Shown piece after piece: positions 1 to 8,700 of a stretch of 64,000 nt of DNA. Each line of letters opens with the position of its first letter. Position 1 is the stretch's first letter. Source of the DNA: Pseudomonas cichorii (lineage in GTDB: Bacteria; Pseudomonadota; Gammaproteobacteria; Pseudomonadales; Pseudomonadaceae); contig NZ_RBRE01000090.1 of assembly GCF_003700275.1 (NCBI RefSeq), forward strand, positions 1 through 64,000. The letters run 5' to 3'. The notes beneath the pieces were generated by a model that saw only the letters and a program-made list of their open reading frames with translations, was not told the origin of the DNA and searched no databases. The position numbers and the translations under genes are program-made.

Positions 1-675
1 GGTTTATATGTGCGCCTGAAACTGGAGGAAACCCCGGTCTTCGCCAAGGCCATTGCGCGTCATGAACGGGTCAGGATGCCGATCGTGGAAACCTTCAGCC
101 AGCACTGGAAACCCATGCTGCTGGGGGCCGCCTCGATGGTGGTGTGCTACGCGCTGTTTTATATATCGACGGTGTTTTCGCTGAGCTACGGGGTTTCCAC
201 CCTGGGCTACAGCCGGGAAACCTTCCTTGGCCTGCTGTGCTTCGCGGTGCTGTTCATGGCGGCAGCAACGCCGCTGTCGGCACTGGCAAGTGATCGCTTC
301 GGGCGCAAGCCGGTGCTGATTGTCGGCGGCATACTGGCGATTATCTCCGGCTTTCTCATGGAGCCCCTGCTCACCCAGGGCTCGACCTGGGGCGTTGCGC
401 TGTTTCTGTGTATCGAGCTATTCCTGATGGGCGTGACCTTCGCCCCAATGGGCGCGCTGCTGCCGGAACTGTTCCCGACCCACGTGCGCTATACCGGCGC
501 ATCGGCAGCCTACAACCTGGGCGGAATAGTCGGCGCCTCGGTTGCGCCTTTCTTCGCACAGAAACTGGTGGCAATGGGCGGTTTGAGCTGGGTCGGCGGT
601 TACGTGTCGGCAGCAGCGCTGATCAGCCTGCTGGCTGTGCTGTGCCTGAAAGAGACGCGGGACAAGGAGCTGTAA
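1..675 (+). CDS. MFS metabolite:H+ symporter, C-terminal part (5' end outside window)
   Basis: The open frame runs into the left window edge, so only the last 224 residues are present. The stretch LKLEETPVF just inside the edge is the typical central-loop signature of the metabolite:H+ symporter branch of the major facilitator superfamily (KgtP/ShiA/ProP-like). About six hydrophobic segments follow, with the loop DRFGRKPVL between two of them, which is the MFS motif repeated in the C-terminal half. It sits in the inner membrane and should import a small organic solute with protons; the substrate cannot be read from this part. It ends TAA and is followed by a REP palindrome and the convergent purT. 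Confidence 0.85.
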   Translation, partial: GLYVRLKLEETPVFAKAIARHERVRMPIVETFSQHWKPMLLGAASMVVCYALFYISTVFSLSYGVSTLGYSRETFLGLLCFAVLFMAAATPLSALASDRFGRKPVLIVGGILAIISGFLMEPLLTQGSTWGVALFLCIELFLMGVTFAPMGALLPELFPTHVRYTGASAAYNLGGIVGASVAPFFAQKLVAMGGLSWVGGYVSAAALISLLAVLCLKETRDKEL

Positions 676-697
676 TCTTCGCGAAAGGTGGAGACTG

Positions 698-762
698 TGT
701 GGGAGCTATTTATTCGCGAAAACTTCGCGAATGAGCGGAGCGCCGTCCGATTCGCTCCCACA
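698..762. repeat. REP-type palindrome between the MFS gene and purT
   Basis: The outer arms TGTGGGAGC (698-706) and GCTCCCACA (754-762) are perfect inverted copies. Between them lies TTCGCGAA twice. The same core appears at three other intergenic sites in this window (about 2613, 5417 and 40960). It separates two convergent genes, where such elements commonly sit. Confidence 0.75.
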
Positions 763-774
763 GAGACTAATTGC

Positions 775-1956
775 TTACAGAATAACGTTAACCGCCGCCG
801 AAGCACGGGTTGCCTTGGCGCGGGCAGCTTCGATGGACTCGTCGCGAGCCAGGGCTACGCCCATGCGGCGCTGGCCGTTGACTTCGGGCTTGCCGAACAG
901 ACGCAAGGCGGTATCAGGCTCGGCCAGGGCAGCGCCCAGATTGGCGAAGGCGGTTTGCGTGGACTGACCTTCAACCAGAATCACCGACGAAGCCGATGGC
1001 CCGAACTGACGGATCAGCGGCACGGGCAGGCCGAGAATGGCGCGGGCATGCAGGGCGAACTGCGACAGGTCCTGGGAAATCAGGGTCACCAGACCGGTGT
1101 CATGCGGGCGCGGCGAAACTTCGCTGAACCATACCTGATCACCCTTGATGAACAACTCGACACCAAAGATGCCACGACCACCCAGAGCTTCGGTCACCGC
1201 CTTGGCAACCCGCTCGGACTCAGCCAGCGCAACCGGGCTCATGGCCTGTGGCTGCCAGGATTCCTGATAATCGCCCTTCTCCTGGCGATGACCAACCGGC
1301 GCACAGAACGTGGTGCCACCGACATGGCGCACGGTCAGCAGAGTGATTTCATAATCGAAATCGATAAAGCCTTCGACGATAACCCGACCTTTACCGGCAC
1401 GACCGCCTTCCTGCGCGTAATCCCAGGCTTTCTGGATGTCATCGGCGCTCTTGAGCAGGCTTTGGCCCTTGCCCGACGAACTCATGACCGGCTTGACCAC
1501 GCAAGGGAAACCCAGGTCAAGGACCGCTTTGCTGTAGTCCTCGAAGGTATCGGCAAAGTGATACGGCGACGTCGGCAGCTTCAGCTCTTCAGCGGCCAGA
1601 CGACGAATGCCTTCACGGTTCATGGTCAGCTGTGCAGCACGGGCCGTCGGGATGACGGTAAAACCTTCAGACTCCAGCTCGACCAGGGTCGCAGTGGCGA
1701 TGGCTTCGATTTCCGGAACGATGAAGTGCGGCTTCTCGGCCTCGACCACGGCACGCAGCGCTGCACCGTCAAGCATGTTGATCACATGGCTGCGATGCGC
1801 GACCTGCATGGCCGGCGCATCGGCATAACGGTCAACGGCGATCACTTCGACGCCCAGGCGTTGCAGCTCGATCACGACTTCCTTGCCCAGCTCGCCACTG
1901 CCGCAGAACAGTACGCGGGTCGCGGTAGGCGAAAGTGGAGTTCCGATTTGAGTCAT
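775..1956 (-). CDS. purT: Formate-dependent phosphoribosylglycinamide formyltransferase (GAR transformylase 2)
   Basis: PurT makes formyl-GAR from GAR, formate and ATP in purine synthesis, a folate-independent alternative to PurN. The 393-residue product has the expected length. It begins with the PurT-specific N-terminal segment (FCGSGELGKEVVIELQRLG) and continues as an ATP-grasp enzyme, with the segment VKPVMSSSGKGQS in the nucleotide-binding region and EVSPRPHDTG near the metal site. The ATG at 1956 is the natural start. It stands alone between a REP element and the VUT-family gene. Confidence 0.96.
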   Translation of the reverse strand: MTQIGTPLSPTATRVLFCGSGELGKEVVIELQRLGVEVIAVDRYADAPAMQVAHRSHVINMLDGAALRAVVEAEKPHFIVPEIEAIATATLVELESEGFTVIPTARAAQLTMNREGIRRLAAEELKLPTSPYHFADTFEDYSKAVLDLGFPCVVKPVMSSSGKGQSLLKSADDIQKAWDYAQEGGRAGKGRVIVEGFIDFDYEITLLTVRHVGGTTFCAPVGHRQEKGDYQESWQPQAMSPVALAESERVAKAVTEALGGRGIFGVELFIKGDQVWFSEVSPRPHDTGLVTLISQDLSQFALHARAILGLPVPLIRQFGPSASSVILVEGQSTQTAFANLGAALAEPDTALRLFGKPEVNGQRRMGVALARDESIEAARAKATRASAAVNVIL

Positions 1957-2058
1957 CTCAGGTCCTCGTGAAGCAGATATCGATGGCAGCCCGCCGTATG
2001 CGAGCGACCGCTAGGAAGAAAGGCGCGCAATTTACCACGAAGCCCTGCAAATGGGGGC

Positions 2059-2526
2059 TCAACCCGGACAGGCGTTCTTGCGGATACGCCAGGCCATGAT
2101 CAGCCAGACAGCCGTCACGCCAGCAAACTTGGAGCCCAGCGCAGTCAACAGCACAGGCGCCGTCAGGGCGTCGATCATGCCAAAGAAAATAAAGGTGTCC
2201 AGCGGAATGCTCAGCGCGGAACTGATCCACAGGCGATCATGCAGCGGGCGCTTGGTGATGCTGAACACCAGCCAGTCGATGCATTCGGAAACGGCAAAGG
2301 CCGTGGCGCTGGCCAGGGCGATGGCTGGCTCGCTGGTGACGTAGGACAGCATCAACGCCACCAGCATGGCGAGAATCGCGCCATGCCCGAAACGGGTCTG
2401 CACCATATCGCGCAGGACAAACACCAGCCCGCCCCAGGCCGACCAGATGATGTCCAGATGCGGAGCGGTGGAAAAGGCGAAGTTGATCAGCACGACACTG
2501 CTGATGTAGGCGATCAGGAAAAGCAT
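2059..2526 (-). CDS. VUT-family (queuosine-precursor-transporter-like) membrane protein
   Basis: The 155-residue product is almost entirely hydrophobic, with roughly five membrane segments and short polar loops such as FSITKRPLHDR. It resembles the VUT/YhhQ family, some members of which import queuosine precursors. It is shorter than E. coli YhhQ (about 220 residues), but this compact form is the one I recall from Pseudomonas. An inner-membrane location is clear; the substrate is inferred only from the family. Confidence 0.7.
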   Translation of the reverse strand: MLFLIAYISSVVLINFAFSTAPHLDIIWSAWGGLVFVLRDMVQTRFGHGAILAMLVALMLSYVTSEPAIALASATAFAVSECIDWLVFSITKRPLHDRLWISSALSIPLDTFIFFGMIDALTAPVLLTALGSKFAGVTAVWLIMAWRIRKNACPG

Positions 2527-2612
2527 GGGGCAAGGTCTTGGAGAGAAAAGACGGCAATGGTAGCAGAATGGCGGACTGGCGAATGCCCAGGCAAAGGGCG
2601 CTTCATAGCTGC

Positions 2613-2702
2613 GTGGGAGCGGGTTTATCCGCGAAGACAGTATTCCAGGCGCTGGATTTTCTACTGAATGTACCGGCTCTTCGCGAATGAACTGGCTCCC
2701 AC
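2613..2702. repeat. REP-type palindrome pair
   Basis: GTGGGAGC (2613-2620) and GCTCCCAC (2695-2702) form inverted ends. Between them are GTTTATCCGCGAAGA and CTCTTCGCGAATGAA, the typical inner arms of Pseudomonas REP elements. It lies between the start of the VUT gene and the end of the DUF1289 gene. Confidence 0.75.
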
Positions 2703-2718
2703 CGGGTAGAGAAACACC

Positions 2719-2928
2719 TCAGCCAACGCTCCAGACCACTCCGCTGGCCCGGGCCCGCTCCTCACACAACCCCAGCACAGCGCGCCGCTCTTCATTGCTC
2801 ATGCGGCTCCAGCCAGTGATCTCGCCTACTGTCCGCTGGCAGCCGGTGCAGATATCGTCATCGTCCAGGGCGCAGATGCTGACGCAAGGTGAGCGGACGG
2901 GCTTTTCAGTTATCGATTCAGTGCTCAT
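2719..2928 (-). CDS. DUF1289 domain small cysteine protein
   Basis: The 69-residue protein has the DUF1289 pattern SPCVSICALDDDDICTGC followed by R-T-x-x-E-I and W. The clustered cysteines (C-x3-C ... C-x2-C) suggest metal binding, but the function is unknown. The ATG at 2928 is used; a TTG one codon upstream is less likely. The start overlaps the stop of the gamma carbonic anhydrase gene as ATGA, so the two are translationally coupled. Confidence 0.8.
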   Translation of the reverse strand: MSTESITEKPVRSPCVSICALDDDDICTGCQRTVGEITGWSRMSNEERRAVLGLCEERARASGVVWSVG

Positions 2929-3452
2929 CAATCTTCCTGCACCGCGAGGTCACGGGCGTAACGCTGGGCGTTGTGAACATAATGCGCGGCGCTGGCTTCG
3001 AGCATTTTCTTCTGGATATCGGTGAGTTCACGCACCACCTTGCCCGGCGAGCCCATCACCAGAGAGCCATCGGGAATGATCTTGCCTTCACCAATCAGCG
3101 AATTGGCGCCAATGATGCAGTATTTGCCAATCCTTGCGCCGTTGAGAATCACCGAGTTGATGCCGATCAGGCTGTAATCGTCGACGCTGCAACCATGCAG
3201 CATGACGTTGTGGCCGATAGTGACACCTTTGCCTATCTGCAGCGGCGAGCCCATATCGGTGTGCATCACCGTGCCGTCCTGCACATTGCTGTTCTCGCCG
3301 ATATGAATCAATTCGTTATCGCCGCGCAGCACGGCGTTGAACCAGACACTCGCCCCGGCCTCCAGCCTGACCTTGCCGATCAGCACCGCATTGGGCGCGA
3401 CCCAGCTTTGCGGATCGGTCTCGACACGGGAGTCTCCCAGGCGATATTTCAT
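2928..3452 (-). CDS. Gamma-class carbonic anhydrase family protein (YrdA/PaaY-like)
   Basis: This 174-residue protein is a left-handed beta-helix of hexapeptide repeats, as in YrdA, PaaY and Cam. The three zinc-ligand histidines are present at H64, H81 and H86 (MHTD ... GHNVMLHG). It may hydrate CO2 or act on a thioester; family members differ in activity, so the reaction is not certain. It is first in a two-gene unit with the overlapping DUF1289 gene. Confidence 0.85.
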   Translation of the reverse strand: MKYRLGDSRVETDPQSWVAPNAVLIGKVRLEAGASVWFNAVLRGDNELIHIGENSNVQDGTVMHTDMGSPLQIGKGVTIGHNVMLHGCSVDDYSLIGINSVILNGARIGKYCIIGANSLIGEGKIIPDGSLVMGSPGKVVRELTDIQKKMLEASAAHYVHNAQRYARDLAVQED

Positions 3453-3509
3453 GGTGTTTCCTCAGGCTGATGACCGTGCTCGACGGCACGGTTCGTTATG
3501 AATGGCCAC

Positions 3510-4106
3510 TCAGGTGGTAGAACGCTCGGGCGGGTGATGCAGGCTGATCTTCGCGTCATACAGCACATTGACCAGCTCGACGATCATGATTGCCGTCAGC
3601 CCCCAGATCTTGTATCCGCCATAACGATAGCTCGGCACATACCAACTGCGACCTTCATAGTCGATCCGGTGGGTGTGTTCGCGAGTATCCTGGCGGAAGA
3701 ATTCCAGAGGCACGCTGAAAACTGCAGCGATTTCCGCATCATTGGGCCGGTATTCGACAAAATCGGGAATCACTCCGACATAAGGCGTGACCTTGATGCC
3801 ATGCTTGGAAATGAGCGGGCTCAACGGGCCAACAATCTCGACCAGCCCCGGCGGCAAGCCGATTTCCTCTTCTGCCTCGCGCAGGGCCGTAAAGACCAGA
3901 TCGGGATCTCCCGGATCGCGCCGCCCGCCAGGAAAGGCCACTTCCCCGCCATGGGTGGAAAGCCCGCTGGCGCGCAGGGTCAGGATCAACTCGGGTTCGT
4001 CATTGCGGGTGACGGGCAGCAACACCGCCGCCTCGGGGAATTGACGATCCGTCTCAAGAGTATCTGGCGTATGACTGCTTACCCGCAGAAGTAGCTCATC
4101 CAGCAT
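3510..4106 (-). CDS. CoA pyrophosphatase, Nudix family (NudL-like)
   Basis: The 198-residue protein carries the CoA-pyrophosphatase signature LTLRASGLSTHGGEVAFPGG running straight into a Nudix box (GGRRDPGDPDLVFTALREAE followed by EEIG). Family members cleave CoA and acyl-CoAs to 3',5'-ADP and phosphopantetheine in the cytosol. The gene points toward the gamma carbonic anhydrase gene with a 57-base gap and is divergent from the Nudix gene at 4258. Confidence 0.88.
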   Translation of the reverse strand: MLDELLLRVSSHTPDTLETDRQFPEAAVLLPVTRNDEPELILTLRASGLSTHGGEVAFPGGRRDPGDPDLVFTALREAEEEIGLPPGLVEIVGPLSPLISKHGIKVTPYVGVIPDFVEYRPNDAEIAAVFSVPLEFFRQDTREHTHRIDYEGRSWYVPSYRYGGYKIWGLTAIMIVELVNVLYDAKISLHHPPERSTT

Positions 4107-4257
4107 GGGAAGTCTCGATCTGTTGCACTCCAGGCATCATGCACCAAAGCGACGAACTGCCCAACCCCCATGCAGGACTGTCATACAATCGCAAAACTTG
4201 CCGATCTGCCTTGCCGCAAGCCAAGATAGCGTCGGCTTTAACGGATTGAACGAAAAC

Positions 4258-4809
4258 ATGAAATTCTGCAGTCAGTGCGGTAACCCGGTCATCCTGCGCA
4301 TTCCCGAAGGCGACAGTCGCCTGCGGCATGTATGTGAACAGTGCCACACCATTCATTACCAGAACCCGAATATCGTTGCTGGCTGCCTGGTCACGCATGG
4401 CGACAAGATCCTGCTGTGCCGCCGCGCCATCGAGCCGCGCCACGGGTTCTGGACGCTGCCGGCCGGGTTCATGGAAAACGGCGAAACCATCGAGCAGGCG
4501 GCGCGCCGCGAAACCATCGAGGAAGCCTGCGCCACGCTGACCGAGCTACATCTGTATGCCTTGATCGACGTACCGCATATCAATCAGGTGCATGTGTTCT
4601 ACCGTAGCGAGCTCGCGACTGCAGAATTCGCCGCCGGGGTCGAAAGCCTGGAAGTGCAATTATTCGACGAAGCAGACATTCCATGGCAGGACCTGGCTTT
4701 CATGACAGTCAGGCGTACCCTAGAATACTTCTTCGCGGACAGACGCCAGCAGGCTTACCCGGTGCATACCAGCGCCCTGCCAGCCTCGCGACCGATACAA
4801 GAAAACTGA
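4258..4809 (+). CDS. Nudix hydrolase with N-terminal zinc ribbon (NudC-related)
   Basis: The 183-residue protein starts with a zinc ribbon (C-S-Q-C ... C-E-Q-C within the first 40 residues) followed by a Nudix domain with GFMENGETIEQAARRETIEE. The last part of the Nudix box reads ACA where the consensus has xGU, a variation I recall in relatives. It probably hydrolyses a nucleoside diphosphate derivative such as NADH or ADP-ribose; the substrate is not fixed by sequence. ATG 4258 is chosen because the zinc ribbon begins there; the upstream frame has no homologous character. Confidence 0.82.
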   Translation: MKFCSQCGNPVILRIPEGDSRLRHVCEQCHTIHYQNPNIVAGCLVTHGDKILLCRRAIEPRHGFWTLPAGFMENGETIEQAARRETIEEACATLTELHLYALIDVPHINQVHVFYRSELATAEFAAGVESLEVQLFDEADIPWQDLAFMTVRRTLEYFFADRRQQAYPVHTSALPASRPIQEN

Positions 4810-4845
4810 TCGAACCTGTACCTCAATGCTTTCAGGGATATCGCA

Positions 4846-5409
4846 ATGCGCTGGCTGTTCGCTTTCTTCTGCATGACGTTCGTTCCGCTGTCGCAAGCGG
4901 CCTTTACCCAGACCATCGTGCCCAAGGGCAGCGAACAGAAAATCATCGATAACAAGGTCATCAACACACAAAGCATTGCCGACCGGAAAATCGACAAGGT
5001 GCTGGTCCTGAAATCGGCACGTCAGTTACAACTGATCAGCGATGGCGAAGCGCTCAAGACCTATCGCATTTCCCTGGGCCGAAACCCCAAGGGGACCAAG
5101 CTGCAGGAAGGCGACCAACGCACGCCGGAAGGTTTCTACTGGATCGACTGGCGCAAGCCCAGCAACAACTACAACCTGTCGATGCATATCTCCTACCCGA
5201 ACATTTCCGATGCAGCGCGCGCGCGTCGCGAAGGCGTCAAGCCTGGCAGCATGATCATGCTGCACGGCACGCCCGTGGATGAAGAGTATCCGGAGTGGTA
5301 TTTCCATACCCTGGACTGGACCAATGGCTGCATCGCGCTGAAGAACAACGACATGCGCGAAGTCTGGAATCTGGTGAAGGACGGCACGATGATCGAGATC
5401 AGGCCGTAG
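4846..5409 (+). CDS. Periplasmic L,D-transpeptidase (YkuD family)
   Basis: The 187-residue precursor has a signal peptide ending near LSQAA (residue 19) and one YkuD domain. The catalytic signature is intact: H140-G near MIMLHGTP and C162 in TNGCIALKNNDM. Such enzymes make 3-3 peptidoglycan crosslinks or attach proteins to peptidoglycan. It has no LysM domain, unlike the larger ErfK-type enzymes. It begins 36 bases after the Nudix gene, so co-transcription is possible, and ends just before a perfect REP hairpin. Confidence 0.88.
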   Translation: MRWLFAFFCMTFVPLSQAAFTQTIVPKGSEQKIIDNKVINTQSIADRKIDKVLVLKSARQLQLISDGEALKTYRISLGRNPKGTKLQEGDQRTPEGFYWIDWRKPSNNYNLSMHISYPNISDAARARREGVKPGSMIMLHGTPVDEEYPEWYFHTLDWTNGCIALKNNDMREVWNLVKDGTMIEIRP

Positions 5410-5416
5410 ATACATT

Positions 5417-5463
5417 TTCGCGAATGAATTCGCTCCTACAGCAGGAGCGAATTCATTCGCGAA
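5417..5463. repeat. REP palindrome forming a perfect 21-bp hairpin
   Basis: The arms at 5417-5437 and 5443-5463 are perfect reverse complements of 21 bases with a 5-base loop (ACAGC). The arm contains the REP core TTCGCGAATGAATTCGCTCC. It starts 8 bases after the transpeptidase stop and lies just beyond the 3' end of the convergent Nif3-like gene, so it could act as a transcription end or mRNA-stabilising structure for both. Confidence 0.85.
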
Positions 5464-5480
5464 CATAGAGGCAACTTCTT

Positions 5481-5792
5481 CTAAAACGCTTCCAACCGCC
5501 ACACTTCATAAGCTGGCGTTTCATACGGGTGGCTTTGCTTGAGAGCCACCACTGCCTGATGAATCAACTCATCGGCCACGACCATCTCGACTTTCCACTC
5601 CTCGACCGTCTCGACCACGCCACCCTGCCCAATAAATGGCTGACTGCCATCCAGCGGGCGGAACTGGCCCTGACCGAGCACTTGCCATGAACAGTGATCA
5701 TAAGCGCCGATTCGCCCTGCCCCAGCAGCGAATACGGCACTCTTGACCTGCTCTACATGGCTCGCAGGAACAAAAAAGGCGAGCTTGTACAT
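5481..5792 (-). CDS. Nif3/YqfO-like small protein
   Basis: The 103-residue protein matches the small domain inserted in Nif3-like proteins such as YqfO: it starts MYKLAFFVP, has VEEWKVEMVVADE in the middle and ends with SHPYETPAYEVW, the family hallmark. It stands alone here rather than inside a full Nif3 protein. Its biochemical role is unknown. It lies 6 bases downstream of purL and is probably read from the same transcript. Confidence 0.8.
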   Translation of the reverse strand: MYKLAFFVPASHVEQVKSAVFAAGAGRIGAYDHCSWQVLGQGQFRPLDGSQPFIGQGGVVETVEEWKVEMVVADELIHQAVVALKQSHPYETPAYEVWRLEAF

Positions 5793-5798
5793 GACCGC

Positions 5799-8700
5799 TT
5801 AGTTAACCCAGACCCGAGCGTTGCGGAACATGCGCATCCAGGCGCCGTCTTCGCTCCACTCTTCCGGACGCCAGGAGTTCTGCACGGCACGGAACACGCG
5901 CTCAGGGTGCGGCATCATGATGGTGACGCGCCCGTCGCGAGTGGTCATGCCGCCAATACCGCGCGGCGAGCCGTTCGGGTTGGCCGGATAGGTTTCGGTG
6001 ACCTTGCCGTGGTTGTCCACGAAGCGCAGAGCAACGGTGCCGGAGATATCGGCTTCGAGCAGTGCATCGTCGTGCTGGAACTCGGCATGACCTTCACCGT
6101 GAGCGATGGCGATCGGCATACGCGAACCGGCCATGCCTTGCAGGAAGATCGATGGCGACTCCTGGATCTGGACCATGGCAACACGCGCCTCGAACTGCTC
6201 GGAACGGTTACGCACGAAGTGCGGCCAGAACTCGCTGCCCGGAATCAGCTCGTGCAGGTTGGACAACATCTGGCAGCCGTTGCAGACACCGAGGGTGAAG
6301 CTGTCGGTACGCTCGAAGAAGCCCTGGAACGCATCGCGGGCACGGCTGTTGAACAAGGCCGACTTGGCCCAGCCCTCACCGGCACCCAGTACGTCGCCGT
6401 AAGAGAAGCCGCCGCAGGCAACCATGCCCTTGAAGTCGTTCAGGTCGACACGACCGGCCAGGATGTCGCTCATGTGCACGTCGATGGCATTGAAGCCGGC
6501 GCGGTCGAACGCTGCCGCCATCTCGACCTGACCGTTGACACCCTGCTCGCGCAACACGGCAACCTGAGGACGAACGCCTTTCTTGATGTACGGTGCCGCG
6601 ATGTCATCGTTGACGTCGAAGCCCAGCTTGACGGTCAGGCCCGGATTGTCTTCTTCGAGAAGAGCATCGAACTCCTGATCAGCGCACTCGGCGTTATCGC
6701 GCAGACGCTGGATCTGGTAGCTGGTTTCCGACCATTGACGCTGCAGCAGACGGCGCTGGCCGCTGAATACCGACTCGCCGGCGAAGCTGATGGCAACTTC
6801 GTCGTTGTTCACCGGCTTGCCGATGACCGATACGCAGTCTTCCAGACCGGCAGCGCTGAACTGGGCCAGAACCAGTGGAGTCGCGTCCTGACGAACCTGG
6901 ATGACCGCACCCAGTTCTTCGTTGAACAGGATCGAGGCCAGTTCGGCAGAGGTTTCAGCCAGGCTGTCGAGGTACAGGTTCAGGCCGCAATGACCGGCAA
7001 AGGCCATTTCCAGCACGCTGACCAGCAGACCACCGTCGGAACGGTCGTGGTAAGCCAGCAGGTGACCGTCGGCATTCAGGCCCTGGATGACGGCGAAGAA
7101 CGCCTTGAGGTCTTCGGCGTCATCGACATCCGGCGCAACACGACCGAGCTTGCCGTGAACCTGGGACAGGATCGAGGCGCCCATGCGGTTCTGGCCACGA
7201 CCCAGGTCGATCAGGATCAGGTCGGTTTCGCCCTTGTCCATGCGCAGCTCTGGAGTCAGGGTCTTGCGAATATCGGAAACAGGGGCGAAGCCGGTCACGA
7301 TCAGCGACAGCGGCGAGGTCACGCTCTTCTCGGTGCCCTCATCGCTCCAGCGGGTCTTCATGGACATCGAGTCCTTGCCCACCGGAATGGTCAGGCCCAG
7401 CTCAGGGCACAGTTCCATACCAACGGCCTTGACCGTGTCGTACAGACGCGCGTCTTCACCCGGGTGACCGGCAGCCGACATCCAGTTGGCCGACAGTTTG
7501 ATGTCGGACAGCTTTTCAATGCGCGAGGCAGCGATGTTGGTGAGGGTTTCACCGATGGCCATACGACCGGACGCCGGAGCATCCAGCAGCGCCAGCGGAG
7601 TACGCTCGCCCATGGCCATGGCTTCGCCGGTGTTGACGTCGAAACTGGTTGCAGTCACGGCGCAGTCGGCCACAGGCACCTGCCACGGACCGACCATCTG
7701 ATCGCGGGCCACCAGACCGGTGATGCTGCGGTCGCCGATGGTGATCAGGAAGCTCTTGCTGGCTACCGCCGGGTGACGCAGGACACGTTGCACGCTGTCT
7801 TCGATGCTCAGCGTGCTCGGGTCGAAATCATCGCCCTGCTCGGCTTCACGCTCGACCGAACGGTGCATGCGTGGCGCCTTGCCCAACAGCACTTCCAGCG
7901 GCATGTCCACCGGGCTGTTGCCGAAATGGCTGTCGGTAACGGTCAGTTGCGGCTCGGCAGTGGCTTCGCCGACCACCGCGAAAGGGCAGCGCTCGCGCTC
8001 GCAGATTGCCTTGAAACGCTCGAAATCTGTGGCGGAAACGGCCAGGACGTAACGTTCCTGAGACTCGTTGCTCCAGATTTCCAGCGGGGCCATGCCCGGC
8101 TCGTCGTTGGGTACGTTACGCAGCTCGAAACGACCGCCACGGCCACCATCGTTGACCAGCTCAGGGAAAGCGTTGGACAGACCGCCCGCGCCCACATCGT
8201 GGATGAAGCTGATCGGGTTTCTGTCGCCCAGTTGCCAGCAACGGTCGATGACTTCCTGGCAACGACGCTCCATTTCCGGGTTTTCCCGCTGAACGGACGC
8301 GAAGTCGAGGTCGGCGGAACTGGTGCCGGTCGCCATGGACGAAGCTGCGCCGCCACCCAGGCCGATCAGCATCGCCGGGCCGCCGAGGACGATCAGTTTG
8401 GAACCGACCTCGATCTCGCCTTTCTGGACGTGCTCGGCACGAATGTTACCCATACCGCCAGCCAGCATGATCGGCTTGTGGTAACCGCGAACTTCGTCGC
8501 CGTGCGGGGTGCTGATGGACTGCTCGAAAGTACGGAAGTAACCGGTCAGCGCCGGACGGCCGAACTCGTTGTTGAACGCCGCGCCACCCAGCGGGCCTTC
8601 AATCATGATGTCCAGCGCGGTCACGATGCGCTCGGGTTTGCCGTAAGGCACTTCCCACGGCTGTACGAAGCCCGGAATCTGCAGGTTGGATACGGTGAAA

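Noticed and set aside
688..1971. 427-codon plus-strand frame opposite purT
   Set aside because: Antisense shadow; it also begins inside a REP element.
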